Source of the DNA: Campylobacter peloridis LMG 23910
Lineage (GTDB): Bacteria > Campylobacterota > Campylobacteria > Campylobacterales > Campylobacteraceae
Length of the DNA stretch: 64,000 bases
NCBI RefSeq assembly: GCF_000816785.1
Contig: NZ_CP007766.1
Location: 186,001 to 250,000 of the forward strand
Reading direction: 5' to 3'
The translations under genes were made by a program, and so were the position numbers. Every line of letters begins with the position of its first letter. The first letter of the stretch is position 1. Below, one piece after another: positions 17,815 to 28,058 of this stretch. The notes under the pieces are model-generated. The model saw only the letters and a program-made list of their open reading frames with translations. It was not told where the DNA came from and made no database searches.

Positions 17815-18099
17815 ATGGAAAATAAATACGATTATAATATAAGCAAAAAAGATAAAAATGGCAATATATATCATCATTATCCAAAAGATAGTGATGAATT
17901 TAAAGAAGCAGTTGTAAAAAATGGCGGTATGAGTGTATATGTTTATCAAGATGATAAATTAATAGATGAATTTCATCCAAAAAGTCAAGGTTATAAATGG
18001 ACTTCACCTATTTTTGGTTATTTAAAATCTATGAATAAAGATAGAGAATATTTTTATAGATATTATAAAAATTGTAAATTTTTTGCAATTGTGGATTAG
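17815..18099 (+). CDS. Hypothetical protein ahead of the McrBC module
   Basis: No family is recognised. The ATG at 17815 (preceded by GGAG, 8 nt away) is preferred over a TTG at 17800 that would run into rimP. The 94-residue product is hydrophilic and Tyr/Lys-rich (NKYDYNISKKDKNGNIYHHY), with no membrane helix or signal peptide. It sits 1 nt after rimP and 12 nt before the mcrB-like gene, so it is likely co-transcribed with both. Whether it belongs to the restriction module or only hitchhikes is open. Confidence 0.65.
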   Translation: MENKYDYNISKKDKNGNIYHHYPKDSDEFKEAVVKNGGMSVYVYQDDKLIDEFHPKSQGYKWTSPIFGYLKSMNKDREYFYRYYKNCKFFAIVD

Positions 18100-18111
18100 G
18101 AAGGTTTTATT

Positions 18112-19971
18112 ATGATTGAATTTTCTAATGAGGATAGAGAAAATTTTATAAAAGCAATAGATGAATTAGTAAAACAAGTAGATGATTGCATATTAAGAAA
18201 TAAAAAAACACGAAAAGGTAAAATTAGTGTTGAAAATTCTTCTAGTCACAATATTAAGCGATATTTAGAATTTATTGATAAAAAATATAACTATTCTTTT
18301 AAAATTTCAATAGGAAATTCATGGGGTTTTTTGAGTGATGATAGTTGGATAATGTTTGTTAGAAATGATTTGTTAAAAGAAAATCTTATTAATAGTGAAA
18401 AAATAGCTCCTACGAAGGGAGTTTATATATTTATTGCATATTCTGGATATTTTCAAAATAATAAACATTTGGTATTGAAATTTGGTTTTCCTAAAAATGA
18501 TATTGAAAATTCAAGATGCTTAGCAGTTGATAAAATGGAGCGTGATGGATATTTAAAAAAATTTGATTTTGTTTATAACTTAAATAACAAAGATAAATTA
18601 ATAAAAGATTTTTCAGATATGATGAATTATTTTAATTCTTTAAATGAAAGCGATTTTAAAATTAATGAAAGCAATAAAATACAAAATAAACAATTAAATT
18701 TTGAAGACAATAATCCACCTTTAAATCAAATTCTTTATGGGCCTCCAGGGACGGGAAAGACTTATCACACTATAGATAAAGCTTTGGAGATTTTAGGTGA
18801 AAATTTAAAAGATAGAGATGATAAAAAAGCAAAATTTGATGAGTATGTAAAAAATGGACAAATAGTTTTTACTACTTTTCATCAAAGCTATGGATATGAA
18901 GAATTTGTAGAAGGTATAAAACCTCGCATAGATAACGAAGAAAATTCTAAAGAAATAGAATATGAAATAAAAGATGGAATTTTTAAAGAACTTTGTCAAA
19001 AGGCTTTGGAAAATAGAGATAGTATAAAAAATTTTAATTTTCATATAAATAAATTAAAAGAAAAAGTAAAAGTGGATGATAATAATCCAGAAAAATATTT
19101 TGAATTGCCAAATACTAAATATTCTATTCAATATAGAAATGGAAGAACATTTAGAATTAAATTTGATGATATGAGTAAAAATCATAAAGATTATCCAGTA
19201 AATATAGATAATATAGAAAAATTATATAAAACTTCTAGTATAGATGAAATATATAATTCAGCATATGTTAAAGCTATATTAAATTATTTAAAATCACAAG
19301 GTTTAGAAGATTATAAAGAAAAAGATGAAAAAGCAAATTTACCTTACATAATCATCATAGATGAGATTAATCGTGGTAATGTAAGTAAGATTTTTGGTGA
19401 GCTTATAACTTTGATAGAGCCTAGTAAAAGGATAGGTGAAGAAGAAGAAATAAAAGTAAAATTACCTTATAGTGGTAAAGATTTTGGAGTGCCTAAAAAT
19501 GTTTATATCATAGGCACTATGAATACAGCTGATAGAAGCATTACTTCACTTGATACAGCTTTGCGAAGACGCTTTGAATTTGTAGAGATGATGCCTGATA
19601 TAAGCAAATTATCTACAAATTGCGAAGGTGTTAATTTGCAAGAATTATTAAAAGCTATTAATACTCGCATAGAATACTTACTAGATAGAGAAAAGACTAT
19701 AGGACACGCATTTTTCATAGGCATTGATAATTTAGAAAAATTAAAAAATGTTTTTCAAAACAAAATCATTCCACTTTTGCAAGAGTATTTTTATAATGAT
19801 TATGCGTTGATAGATGCGGTTTTAAATTATAATGGTATGCTAGAAAAACAAGACATAGATAAAAAATATTTAAAAAATATTCAAGAATTTGAAAATGATA
19901 AGATTATTTATAAATTTAGCGATAGTCAAAAATGGGATGAAAAAACTTTTATAGATATATATGAAAAATAA
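18112..19971 (+). CDS. mcrB: McrB-like AAA+ restriction subunit
   Basis: This is the motor subunit of a type IV (McrBC) restriction system, which cuts modified foreign DNA. The N-terminal 200 residues form a putative target-recognition domain with no recognisable family. The AAA+ core follows: Walker A GPPGTGKT at about 210-217, TFHQSYGYEEFVEG, Walker B IIIIDEINRGN near 420, the McrB signature GTMNTADRSI near 468, and an RRRFEF arginine-finger segment. At 619 residues it is longer than E. coli McrB (459). It overlaps mcrC by 11 nt. Recognition specificity cannot be read from sequence. Confidence 0.85.
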   Translation: MIEFSNEDRENFIKAIDELVKQVDDCILRNKKTRKGKISVENSSSHNIKRYLEFIDKKYNYSFKISIGNSWGFLSDDSWIMFVRNDLLKENLINSEKIAPTKGVYIFIAYSGYFQNNKHLVLKFGFPKNDIENSRCLAVDKMERDGYLKKFDFVYNLNNKDKLIKDFSDMMNYFNSLNESDFKINESNKIQNKQLNFEDNNPPLNQILYGPPGTGKTYHTIDKALEILGENLKDRDDKKAKFDEYVKNGQIVFTTFHQSYGYEEFVEGIKPRIDNEENSKEIEYEIKDGIFKELCQKALENRDSIKNFNFHINKLKEKVKVDDNNPEKYFELPNTKYSIQYRNGRTFRIKFDDMSKNHKDYPVNIDNIEKLYKTSSIDEIYNSAYVKAILNYLKSQGLEDYKEKDEKANLPYIIIIDEINRGNVSKIFGELITLIEPSKRIGEEEEIKVKLPYSGKDFGVPKNVYIIGTMNTADRSITSLDTALRRRFEFVEMMPDISKLSTNCEGVNLQELLKAINTRIEYLLDREKTIGHAFFIGIDNLEKLKNVFQNKIIPLLQEYFYNDYALIDAVLNYNGMLEKQDIDKKYLKNIQEFENDKIIYKFSDSQKWDEKTFIDIYEK

Positions 19972-21283
19972 TACCTTTTTTATCATCGAGCATCAAACCT
20001 TTTCTAAAAAAGATTTAAAAGAAATTTTCAAAGAAAAGGCTGAAATTTTTTATGAAGAATTAGAAAATTTTGCAAAAAATAATGAAAATTTTCTAAGTTT
20101 TAAAAACAAAAATACCTTAAAAGCTAAAAATTATGTAGGTATTATACAAACAAAAAATGGTGTTTTAGAGATTTTGCCAAAATGCACTAATTTACAAAAT
20201 TATGTAGAAAATAATCCTTCAAATCACGATAAAGAAAAACTAAAAAGATATTATAAATTAGACAATATTTTTAAAAACGATGATTTTTATGAAAAAGATT
20301 TTAAATTTAATCCTAAAAAACTTTTGATTAATATGCTAAAGACTTTGAAAAATTCTCCATTTAAAACTAGCAATATTTCTTCTTTGCAAGTTTTTAGAAT
20401 GCCTTTGTTTGAGATTTTTATCACTATGTTTTTAGATGAATTTGATAAAGTTTATAAAAAAGGGCTTTTAAGATCTTATGTAAATTGTGAAGAAAATAGA
20501 GCTTTTTTGAAAGGAAAATTACTATTTAATGAGCATATAAAATCAAATTTTATACACAAAGAAAGATTTTTCACAAGCAATGATGAATTTATCTTAGATG
20601 TGGCTCCAAATCGTTTAATAAAATCAACGCTAAATTTTTTAAAATCAAAAACTTTTATAAATAAATTTAAAATCATAAAAGCTATGCAAATGCTTGATGA
20701 GGTGGAATTTTCTAAGGATTATATGAAAGATTTTGATTATAAAATTTCAAGACATTTTGATTATTATGAAAATATACTTTCTTGGTGTAAGATATTTTTA
20801 CAAAATCAAACTTTTGCTCCATATAAAGGCAAAAATGAAGCTTATGCCTTGCTTTTTCCTATGGAGAAAATTTTTGAAGATTATGTAGCTTATATGCTTA
20901 AATTTGCAAATCCTAGTGAAAATATCAAAACTCAAAGTAGTGGAAAATATCTAGCAAATAAAAATGGTGAAAAATGCTTTATGCTAAAGCCTGATTTGTA
21001 TATAGAAAATAAAATGATCTTAGATACAAAATGGAAAATTCCTGATCAAAATAATGAAGATAAAAAGCACGGCATAGCACAAGGTGATTTGTATCAAATG
21101 TTTTCTTATGCTTGTAAATTTAAGATAAATGATATAAAGCTTGTTTATCCACTTTGTGAAAGAACAAGCAAGCTAAAAAATGAAATAAAAGAATTAGAAT
21201 TTAATGCAAACAAATATTTGTGTTTTGAAAATAAAAAGTGTGATATAAAGGTGCAAATACTCTTTGCACCTTTACCTTTTTAG
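19961..21283 (+). CDS. mcrC: McrC-like endonuclease subunit
   Basis: McrC is the nuclease partner that binds the McrB ring. The 440-residue protein ends in a PD-(D/E)xK nuclease domain. PDLYIENKMILDTKWK (about 345-360) provides the Asp and the DTK dyad, and GDLYQMFSYA follows as the conserved QxxxY helix. The N-terminal half contains the McrC-type RNYVGIIQ-like strand (AKNYVGIIQTKNGVLEILPK). The gene ends in a terminator-like hairpin built into its last codons. Confidence 0.85.
   Translation: MKNNTFFIIEHQTFSKKDLKEIFKEKAEIFYEELENFAKNNENFLSFKNKNTLKAKNYVGIIQTKNGVLEILPKCTNLQNYVENNPSNHDKEKLKRYYKLDNIFKNDDFYEKDFKFNPKKLLINMLKTLKNSPFKTSNISSLQVFRMPLFEIFITMFLDEFDKVYKKGLLRSYVNCEENRAFLKGKLLFNEHIKSNFIHKERFFTSNDEFILDVAPNRLIKSTLNFLKSKTFINKFKIIKAMQMLDEVEFSKDYMKDFDYKISRHFDYYENILSWCKIFLQNQTFAPYKGKNEAYALLFPMEKIFEDYVAYMLKFANPSENIKTQSSGKYLANKNGEKCFMLKPDLYIENKMILDTKWKIPDQNNEDKKHGIAQGDLYQMFSYACKFKINDIKLVYPLCERTSKLKNEIKELEFNANKYLCFENKKCDIKVQILFAPLPF
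21247..21281 (+). terminator. Hairpin with T-tract at the mcrC 3' end
   Basis: A perfect 11-bp inverted repeat (AAAGGTGCAAA / TTTGCACCTTT) with a 5-nt loop is followed by ACCTTTTT. It lies within the last dozen codons and stop region of mcrC, 10 nt before ribD. It probably ends the infB-rbfA-rimP-mcrBC transcript. Confidence 0.6.
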
Positions 21284-21291
21284 GGAGTAAT

Positions 21292-22284
21292 ATGAATTAC
21301 GAATTTTATATGAATTTAGCCATAGGTGAAGCTTGGAAATATCAGCTTTTAACCTACCCAAATCCAGCCGTAGGTTGTGTAATCTTAGATAAAAATGGCA
21401 AAATCTTAAGCATAGAAGCACACAAAGAAGCAGGCAAGGCTCATGCAGAACTTGAAGCAGTGAGTAAAGCCTTAAAAGCACTTAATCCAAATTTAGATTT
21501 ACCGCAAAATGCAAATGATTTGCATGCGTTTATTTGTAAAAATCATCAAGGGTTATTAAAAGGTGCTAGTGCTTATGTGAGTTTAGAACCTTGCAATCAT
21601 CAGGGCAAAACCCCACCATGTGCAAAGCTTTTTAGCGCGCTTGGTTTTAGCGAAGTTTTTATCGCTACTAAAGATGAGCATGAGCTTGCAAGCGGTGGAG
21701 CAGAGTTTTTAAAAAATCAAGGCATAAAAGTTCATATGGGAATTTGCGAGCAAAGAGCCAAAGAGCTTTTAAAACCTTTTTTAAAATGGCAAAAATCAAG
21801 CTTTAAATTTTTTAAACTAGCCCTTTCTTTAAATGGCTCTGCCTATGGTAAAATCATAAGCTCTAAAGCAAGTAGAACTTATGCTCACACATTACGCTCA
21901 AAGCTTGATTTGCTTGTAGTAGGTGGAGAAACTATAAGACATGATAGGCCTATTTTAGATGCAAGGCTAGCTCAAGCTAAAGCACCAAATTTATGCATAC
22001 TAAGCCGCCAAAATTTAGAAAGTTTTGATCTAAAAATTCCTTTATTTAGCGTGGTTGAAAGAGAAATTTTTACAAGTATTCCTAGCGAAGCTAAGTTCAT
22101 CATGTATGAGGGTGGAGAGAATTTTTTAAAAGCCTTTAAAGATGAGCTAGATATGCTTTTGATTTTTTCAAACTCAAATTTAAATACTTTTGAAAATGTT
22201 AAGCTAGATATAAAGCTAAAGCCTTTATACAAAGGCTTTTTGGAAAATGATACTTATGGATTTTATGAGATTGTTAAATCTTAG
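21292..22284 (+). CDS. ribD: Bifunctional riboflavin deaminase/reductase
   Basis: RibD deaminates and then reduces the pyrimidine intermediate of riboflavin synthesis. The N-terminal deaminase has the zinc motif HAELEAV (about 50-56) and PCNHQGKTPPC (about 101-111). The C-terminal reductase domain starts around 160 (FKLALSLNGSAYGKI, then VVGGETIRHDRPILDARL). At 330 residues it is slightly short but has both domains. The RBS GGGAGT precedes the ATG. Confidence 0.92.
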   Translation: MNYEFYMNLAIGEAWKYQLLTYPNPAVGCVILDKNGKILSIEAHKEAGKAHAELEAVSKALKALNPNLDLPQNANDLHAFICKNHQGLLKGASAYVSLEPCNHQGKTPPCAKLFSALGFSEVFIATKDEHELASGGAEFLKNQGIKVHMGICEQRAKELLKPFLKWQKSSFKFFKLALSLNGSAYGKIISSKASRTYAHTLRSKLDLLVVGGETIRHDRPILDARLAQAKAPNLCILSRQNLESFDLKIPLFSVVEREIFTSIPSEAKFIMYEGGENFLKAFKDELDMLLIFSNSNLNTFENVKLDIKLKPLYKGFLENDTYGFYEIVKS

Positions 22285-23174
22285 TAGATTTTTTGTGAGT
22301 TTATTTGTGAAAAAAACTGCACTAAAGTGTTAGCAAAAAAGCTAGCACTTTGCTCTTCTAATCTTTTTAAGAATTTATCTATAGCGTCTTCTTTTTGCCA
22401 GATAGGGTTTTGCACTTTAGCTAGTTTTTCTACTTCTTTTTTAGCTTGTTCGTAATTACCTATTTTATCAATTAGTTTTAATTTTAAAGCCTCATTGGCT
22501 AAAAACACTTTCGCATCAGCCCATGAGTTTGTTTGATTTAAGTCTAAATTACGATTTTGAGCCACAAATTGTGTAAAAATTTCATAACTTTGATTAGCTA
22601 AATTTTGCAAAAAATCTTTTTCATCTTCATTCCATTTACGCATGAAAGTTCCTGCTTCTTTATAAGTCCCTGCTTTAATCGTTTGTTCGTTTATACCTAA
22701 TTTTTGTGCAAGTTCGCTTATTTCAAAACCTTGCATGATTACTCCGATAGATCCTACAAAGCTAGCAGGATTAGCGATGATCATATCAGCTCCAACTGCA
22801 CTTAAGTAGCTCCCACTTGCTATGGTTCCACCAGCGTATGCTACTACAGGTTTTTTGGCTTTAAGATCTTGTATAGCAAGAGCTATTTCCATACTTGGTG
22901 CAAAAGCTCCACCGGGGCTATCTATGTAAAATAAGACCCCTTTGATTGTTTTATTGTCTTTAATTTTATAAATTTGTTCTAATACACTACTTGCGTCACT
23001 TATTTCGCCTTTGAGGTTAATTTGAGCTAAATTTGCATTAGAAAGTTTAGTGTTTTCTCCACTTGGAGCAAGGATTAAAAACACGATAAACAAAAACACA
23101 AAAGTCTTAAAATAAGTGTTGATATAAGATATGATTTTGCCTATTCCTTTAAAAAATGATTTTATAATTTGCAT
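22281..23174 (-). CDS. sppA: Signal peptide peptidase SppA (short form)
   Basis: SppA is a membrane serine protease that degrades cleaved signal peptides. The 297-residue protein has one N-terminal transmembrane helix (about 20-40) and a ClpP-like fold. The fold includes FYIDSPGGAFAPS, the nucleophile region AGGTIASGSYLSAVGADMI (about 115-133), and a conserved Lys region (KAGTYKEAGTF near 167-177). Its length is that of the single-domain bacterial SppA. It converges on ribD with a 4-nt overlap. Confidence 0.9.
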   Translation of the reverse strand: MQIIKSFFKGIGKIISYINTYFKTFVFLFIVFLILAPSGENTKLSNANLAQINLKGEISDASSVLEQIYKIKDNKTIKGVLFYIDSPGGAFAPSMEIALAIQDLKAKKPVVAYAGGTIASGSYLSAVGADMIIANPASFVGSIGVIMQGFEISELAQKLGINEQTIKAGTYKEAGTFMRKWNEDEKDFLQNLANQSYEIFTQFVAQNRNLDLNQTNSWADAKVFLANEALKLKLIDKIGNYEQAKKEVEKLAKVQNPIWQKEDAIDKFLKRLEEQSASFFANTLVQFFSQINSQKIY

Positions 23175-23201
23175 TTTTTTCCTTATATTTTAGTTGTTTA
23201 A

Positions 23202-26200
23202 TCAAAAATTAAATCCAAAATTTGAAACCACATTGGCATTGTATTGGTTTTTGTAAATCTCGTTTAATAATCTTATATCAAAAAAGAATGATTTACTTGG
23301 CTTGAAATTAAGACCAAGATTGATATTTAATGAATTAGTATCTAAATTATAGTATTGCTTAAATTTTTGATTTTTAAAATCTGTAAAATTTGCCATATTG
23401 CTTATTTTTTTTCCTGTCAATCTTCTTTCATATAGTATAGAACTTGTTAGTGTGTTGTTATATCCTTTAGAATTTGGCAATACATAAGAAGATGTTATGC
23501 CTAAAACTACAGAAGTGCTATTGTGTTTGATATCATCATAAGATTTTGAAAAAATTCCACCATTTTCACTAAATGCATTTTGCTGAAAATAATTATAATT
23601 AAAATAAGTAAGAGGTGTAATGTTTAAATGGGTATTGTAATTAAATTCTTTAGCTATTCCTAATTGAGTAGAAGCTATTAGTCCATTATATGAACCATTG
23701 ATATTGTTTGAATTTAGTATATATCTTTGCATATTGCTTGAGTATGCTCCAATACCTGCACCGCTTAGAATTTTAAAATGATTTAAATTTAAAATATAAT
23801 TACTAGATAAATTAACATTTCTTGTTTTGATATTAGATGTTGAAAAATCAATATTAGAATATGATGTGCTTAAATGTGTTATAAAGGTTGAAGAATCAAT
23901 CTCTCCTCCTATGCTAAGATTGAGTCCATAAGAACTTCCATGAAAATCATCTCCAAATATTTTTTTAAAATTAGGCCCCATTTGAAAAATATATTTTTGA
24001 TTATCATAAAAATTGAAATTAGTTATATCATTTTGATATAGTATATTTGTTGGATGAAAATTACTAGCTAATTTTATATTTTCTACGGGTTGATTGATAA
24101 AAGTTGGATTAAGAGCCCAAAGCATATTGCTTTGTCCAAAACTGCTGTAGGTATTTAGCAATTGAACTGAATTGGATAAATAATCATTTGATTCTAAGCT
24201 TTTTAAACTATCTTGCATGGTTTTTTTATCTGTGTTATCTAAGAAAGCAAAATAATTTTTATAATTATCACTTAAATCATCCATTGCTCTGATACTGCGT
24301 AATGCTTTACCCATTGTGCTGTTTTTGGTATTGTAAGCGTTATCTTTAATGACTGGTTTTACTATGATTTGAGAATCGTTATCTGGTTCAGGTTTTGTTT
24401 CAGGTTTTGTTTCAGGTTTTGTTTCAGGTTTTGGTTCAGGTTTTGGTTCAGGTTTTGGTTCAGGTTTTGGTTCAGGTTTTGGTTCAGGTTTTGGTTCAGG
24501 TTTTGGTTCAGGTTTTGGTTCAGGTTTTGGTTCAGGTTTTGGTTCAGGTTTTGGTTCAGGTTTTGGTTCAGGTTTTGGTTCAGGTTTTGGTTCAGGTTTT
24601 GGTTCAGGTTTTGGTTCAGGTTTTGGTTCAGGCGCGGGCTTATTAATACTAACTTTATCTTCATCTAATACAGCAACAAAATCAACACTATTATTTCCTG
24701 ATATCTCAACTTTTTCAAAATCATTAATACTATCTTTTAAACCAGCTAAATCAATACTAACAGCACTTCCGCTAGTATAAAACATAGGTAATGGTATGTA
24801 TTGTAATTTTCCACCTTCTATTTTGTAAGCATTTGCTATAAGTTTTGAATTGCCACTATTTCCAAAATCAAGTTGTAAAATAGCATTAATTTTTTGATTA
24901 TATAAACCTTCTACAATTAAATCACTTAAATCTTGATTTCCAGGTCTTACAATTCCTTGGTTATATAAATTATTTTTTATTAAGCCATTTCCACTAAATT
25001 TACCATTAGTTAAAACTTGAACTTCCCCACTGATAATTCCTTTGTTATTTTGTGCTTTTATTAGAGAAAGCTCACCTTCCTTTACTATAGTTTTACCCAA
25101 ATAAGTATTTTCTCCGCTTAAAATCAATCTTCCTTGTCCATCTTTGATAAATCCAACATTTAAATTTTGCATTTCATCTTTTGGGGAATTTAAAGCATCA
25201 AGTCTATGCAAACTATCATCCCATTTTTTTTGAGATATATCATTGCTAAAAATCGCACTATAACCTTTTGTATCTATGCTATAGTAGGCTTCTTTTTCCC
25301 CATAAATATCAGTTATATCTTGTAAATTTAGCCTATTTGCATCTAAAACCCCTATGCCATTTACAGCTTTTTCAACATCTAAAATACCTTGTCCAAATAA
25401 ATCTTCTTTTCTTAAGCTCATGATTGCTTTATAATCATCTTGTGCATTTGCCATTAATTTATAGTTATCAATGGTATTTTTTAAAATATTATCTGCTTGA
25501 AAACTCCAATAACCAGCTTCGATTAAATCTTTTTTAACTTTTTCTTTATCATTAGGTGCAGGTGTATCTATATAAATAATAGTATAATAAATTTGTTTTT
25601 TTCCAGTAGAAGTATTAAGAAGTTCAGTTTCTTTAATTGTTAGTTTTGGAGCTATATAGTTTTTATTTGCAGTGCTTAATAAAACATCAGCTATTTGTTT
25701 TCCATTTAAAAATGGATATTTTTGCGATACTAAAGCTGCCGCAGCACTTACCATAGGTGCTGCCATAGAAGTGCCACTCATTCTAATATATAAATTTTTA
25801 TCAGGTTTTCCAAATACAGGATTAATACCATATGCACCATTAGCTGAATTTACAAAGCTTCCAGGTGCTACTAATGAAAAATTTTCAGCACCTTTTAATC
25901 CATTACTATATGCAGCTATTGCATTAGAAGATATAATCAAACTACCATCTTGATTTTTAGTAATTTTAGATGAATCAATAGCACCTACACTAAGCCATGA
26001 TCTAATACTTTCATCATAATAAGGAACTACAGCACTTAATCCAGGTGATACTATACCTTCATTTCCAGCTGCAAAAACTGATAAAATTTGTTTTTCTTTT
26101 GCAAGTTTGCTTAGTTCTTCAATAGTTTTATTTTGATTAGCTAAATTTATAAAATACGAGGAAGAATTCTCTTGATATTTTGGTCTATACCACCCTGGTT

Positions 26201-26666
26201 CACTCATTCCAACTATAGGGTATAAAGATGCATTCCAGCTATTATTGATTATTTTTACATCTTTATTAATAAAATAATTATATACATCATGTGGTATTAT
26301 TTTATTGCTTCCACTATTATGGCCAAATATTTGAATTCCATACATTTTTGCATCATATGCAATTCCATAAGGTTGATTTTTATTTTGAAATTTTCCTAAA
26401 ATAATCCCTGCAACATGTGAACCATGAGTATCAATCGTTAAATCAGGAATATAAGGTTTATTATTATTTAGTTTGGAGTATTGCTGATCAATGATTTGCC
26501 CTTGTAAACTAGGGTGGTTTGCATTAAAAGCAGAATCTATAATACCTACATTAACATTTTTTCCTGTGATATTAAGATCATGAACCTTATGGACATTAAT
26601 AACTTCAAAATCACTTAAAGCAAAAGTTTTACCAATAAAAATAAATGTTATTAAATATTTTTTCAT
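23202..26666 (-). CDS. Subtilisin-like serine protease autotransporter with (KPEP)n linker
   Basis: This predicted 1154-residue type Va secreted protease starts with a signal peptide ([16 protein letters not shown]). A subtilase passenger follows with Asp in [14 protein letters not shown] (about 45), His in [11 protein letters not shown] (about 80) and Ser in [10 protein letters not shown] (about 295). A beta-helical autotransporter-repeat region comes next ([19 protein letters not shown] near 525). Then comes a Pro/Glu/Lys linker of about 20 four-residue repeats (about 678-760). The C-terminal barrel of about 280 residues ends in Phe ([10 protein letters not shown]). All catalytic residues are present and the frame is open. 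Substrate is unknown. Confidence 0.9.
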   Translation of the reverse strand: MKKYLITFIFIGKTFALSDFEVINVHKVHDLNITGKNVNVGIIDSAFNANHPSLQGQIIDQQYSKLNNNKPYIPDLTIDTHGSHVAGIILGKFQNKNQPYGIAYDAKMYGIQIFGHNSGSNKIIPHDVYNYFINKDVKIINNSWNASLYPIVGMSEPGWYRPKYQENSSSYFINLANQNKTIEELSKLAKEKQILSVFAAGNEGIVSPGLSAVVPYYDESIRSWLSVGAIDSSKITKNQDGSLIISSNAIAAYSNGLKGAENFSLVAPGSFVNSANGAYGINPVFGKPDKNLYIRMSGTSMAAPMVSAAAALVSQKYPFLNGKQIADVLLSTANKNYIAPKLTIKETELLNTSTGKKQIYYTIIYIDTPAPNDKEKVKKDLIEAGYWSFQADNILKNTIDNYKLMANAQDDYKAIMSLRKEDLFGQGILDVEKAVNGIGVLDANRLNLQDITDIYGEKEAYYSIDTKGYSAIFSNDISQKKWDDSLHRLDALNSPKDEMQNLNVGFIKDGQGRLILSGENTYLGKTIVKEGELSLIKAQNNKGIISGEVQVLTNGKFSGNGLIKNNLYNQGIVRPGNQDLSDLIVEGLYNQKINAILQLDFGNSGNSKLIANAYKIEGGKLQYIPLPMFYTSGSAVSIDLAGLKDSINDFEKVEISGNNSVDFVAVLDEDKVSINKPAPEPKPEPKPEPKPEPKPEPKPEPKPEPKPEPKPEPKPEPKPEPKPEPKPEPKPEPKPEPKPEPKPEPKPETKPETKPETKPEPDNDSQIIVKPVIKDNAYNTKNSTMGKALRSIRAMDDLSDNYKNYFAFLDNTDKKTMQDSLKSLESNDYLSNSVQLLNTYSSFGQSNMLWALNPTFINQPVENIKLASNFHPTNILYQNDITNFNFYDNQKYIFQMGPNFKKIFGDDFHGSSYGLNLSIGGEIDSSTFITHLSTSYSNIDFSTSNIKTRNVNLSSNYILNLNHFKILSGAGIGAYSSNMQRYILNSNNINGSYNGLIASTQLGIAKEFNYNTHLNITPLTYFNYNYFQQNAFSENGGIFSKSYDDIKHNSTSVVLGITSSYVLPNSKGYNNTLTSSILYERRLTGKKISNMANFTDFKNQKFKQYYNLDTNSLNINLGLNFKPSKSFFFDIRLLNEIYKNQYNANVVSNFGFNF
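24385..24632 (-). repeat. 12-bp tandem repeat, about 20.7 copies, in the autotransporter gene
   Basis: On the plus strand the unit is GGTTCAGGTTTT, repeated with almost no divergence. There are 20 full units from 24385 to 24624 plus an 8-base partial copy. Three units (24397-24432) read GTTTCAGGTTTT and turn Pro into Thr (KPET). On the coding strand each unit gives Lys-Pro-Glu-Pro. Because 12 is a multiple of three, slippage changes linker length, not reading frame. Confidence 0.97.
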
Positions 26667-26746
26667 AATTCTTTCTTAAATTCTTAAATTTTGTTTAAAA
26701 TTGCTATATCTTATTTAAGTATAACAAAAATATTTTAATTTTTATT

Positions 26747-27970
26747 CTATATCGTTATTTCTTTTCCTTCTATAAAGAGTTTTAAAACTTTTTTGCTTTG
26801 TAAGATAAACTGCAAAGGAAGTTGTTTTAAATTTGTGCTATTTGGTAAAGCAAAAAGACTAAAATCAGCTATTTTGCCTTTTTGAATTTGGCCTAGGTTT
26901 AAATTTAAAGCTTTTGCAGCTTTGTTAGTCGCCATTAAAAGTAATATTTTAGCTAAATTTTCTAACTCAAAATCATCATGTATAAGCAAATTTGCTCTCA
27001 TTTCATCAAGCATATTTAAAGAAGTATTTGAGCTTAATCCATCAGTTCCTAGGTGGATATTAACGCCATTTTTTAAAGCAGGTTTTAATTTAAAAGTATT
27101 TTTACTCAAAAGTCTGTTTGAAAAAGCACAATGCGTGATTGAGTGTAAATTTTTATCTAATAAATCCCACTCTTTAAAATACACACAATGGGTAAATAAA
27201 GTTCTTTGGTCTTTAAAAAGCTCTAAAAAGCTTTGCGGGGTGTAAAATGGCATAGGATTTTTACTAAATTTAGCCAAACTTTTTTTAAAACCACCCTTTT
27301 TAAATCTTAGCCAATTATTTTCATGATTACTTTCAAGAAAATGCGTGCTTAGTAAATGATTGTTTTCTTTAGCAAGTTTTATGGCAAATTTGGTAAGTTC
27401 TGGGTGGGTTGAGTAGGGTGCATGTACTGAAATAGCAGGGATAAAATTAGAAGTTTTAAAATTCATACTTTTTTTATAGCGAGCTAAAAATTCTTCTTTT
27501 TTTGTATGGATAAAATTTTCATTTGAACCCAAAATTTCATTAAAAAATATCACTCTAGCTTGTGAATTGACACAAGGCTTTAAATCACTCCCAAAGCTTG
27601 AAATTTCACCTATAGTAGCAGTGCCACTTTTTAGCATTTTGTTAATATTTTGTGCGATTAATTTTTCTTTAGCTTTTTCATTTAATTGCTCGCGGTTATT
27701 AAAAACGCTATCAAGCCATTTTAAAAAATCTCCAAATACTAAATTTCCATTATTTGCACTAAATTCTAAATGCGTGTGTGGGTTAATAAAAGCTGGCAAA
27801 AGTAAAGTATCTTTTGGAGTTGGTATAAGCTTAGCTTGCGGGTAGGATTTTTGTAAATTTTCTAAGCTATCAATTTCTAAAATATTTTCATCAAAAAGAA
27901 CCGCTTTGTTTTCTAAAATATTAAAATCATCATTGCAAGTTAAGATGATTTTTGGTGCTATTATAAACAT
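26747..27970 (-). CDS. Amidohydrolase, candidate aminodeoxyfutalosine deaminase
   Basis: This 407-residue protein belongs to the ATZ/TRZ-type (COG0402) amidohydrolases. Metal ligands read as HTHLEF (about 66-71), His in ISVHAPYSTHPEL near 180, His in LLSTHFLESNHENNW near 210, and Asp in LGTDGLSSNTSLNMLDEMR near 308. Related epsilonproteobacterial enzymes deaminate 6-aminodeoxyfutalosine in the menaquinone pathway. That would fit the MTAN at 784-1470, but the substrate is inferred by family only. Another adenosine-like or s-triazine-like substrate is possible. Confidence 0.75.
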   Translation of the reverse strand: MFIIAPKIILTCNDDFNILENKAVLFDENILEIDSLENLQKSYPQAKLIPTPKDTLLLPAFINPHTHLEFSANNGNLVFGDFLKWLDSVFNNREQLNEKAKEKLIAQNINKMLKSGTATIGEISSFGSDLKPCVNSQARVIFFNEILGSNENFIHTKKEEFLARYKKSMNFKTSNFIPAISVHAPYSTHPELTKFAIKLAKENNHLLSTHFLESNHENNWLRFKKGGFKKSLAKFSKNPMPFYTPQSFLELFKDQRTLFTHCVYFKEWDLLDKNLHSITHCAFSNRLLSKNTFKLKPALKNGVNIHLGTDGLSSNTSLNMLDEMRANLLIHDDFELENLAKILLLMATNKAAKALNLNLGQIQKGKIADFSLFALPNSTNLKQLPLQFILQSKKVLKLFIEGKEITI

Positions 27971-28021
27971 TTTACATCCTTTAAAAAGGGAAATTGTAGC
28001 TAAAATTTAGCTTTAAAATGC

Positions 28022-28027
28022 TATAAT
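28022..28027 (+). promoter_or_regulatory. -10 box upstream of the aroQ-flagellar operon
   Basis: A perfect TATAAT lies 31 nt before the aroQ ATG. It is the only clear promoter element seen before the run of eleven closely spaced forward genes to mnmA. The AAAGGT RBS sits 7 nt before the start codon. Confidence 0.55.
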
Positions 28028-28058
28028 ATAGTAAATTTTACTAAATAAAGGTTAGATT

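Noticed and set aside
24369-24668. Long plus-strand open frames (repeating FRFW or QVLV) opposite the autotransporter gene
   Set aside because: They are by-products of the 12-bp repeat, which has no stop in several frames. There is no RBS, and the minus-strand product has full protease and barrel domains.
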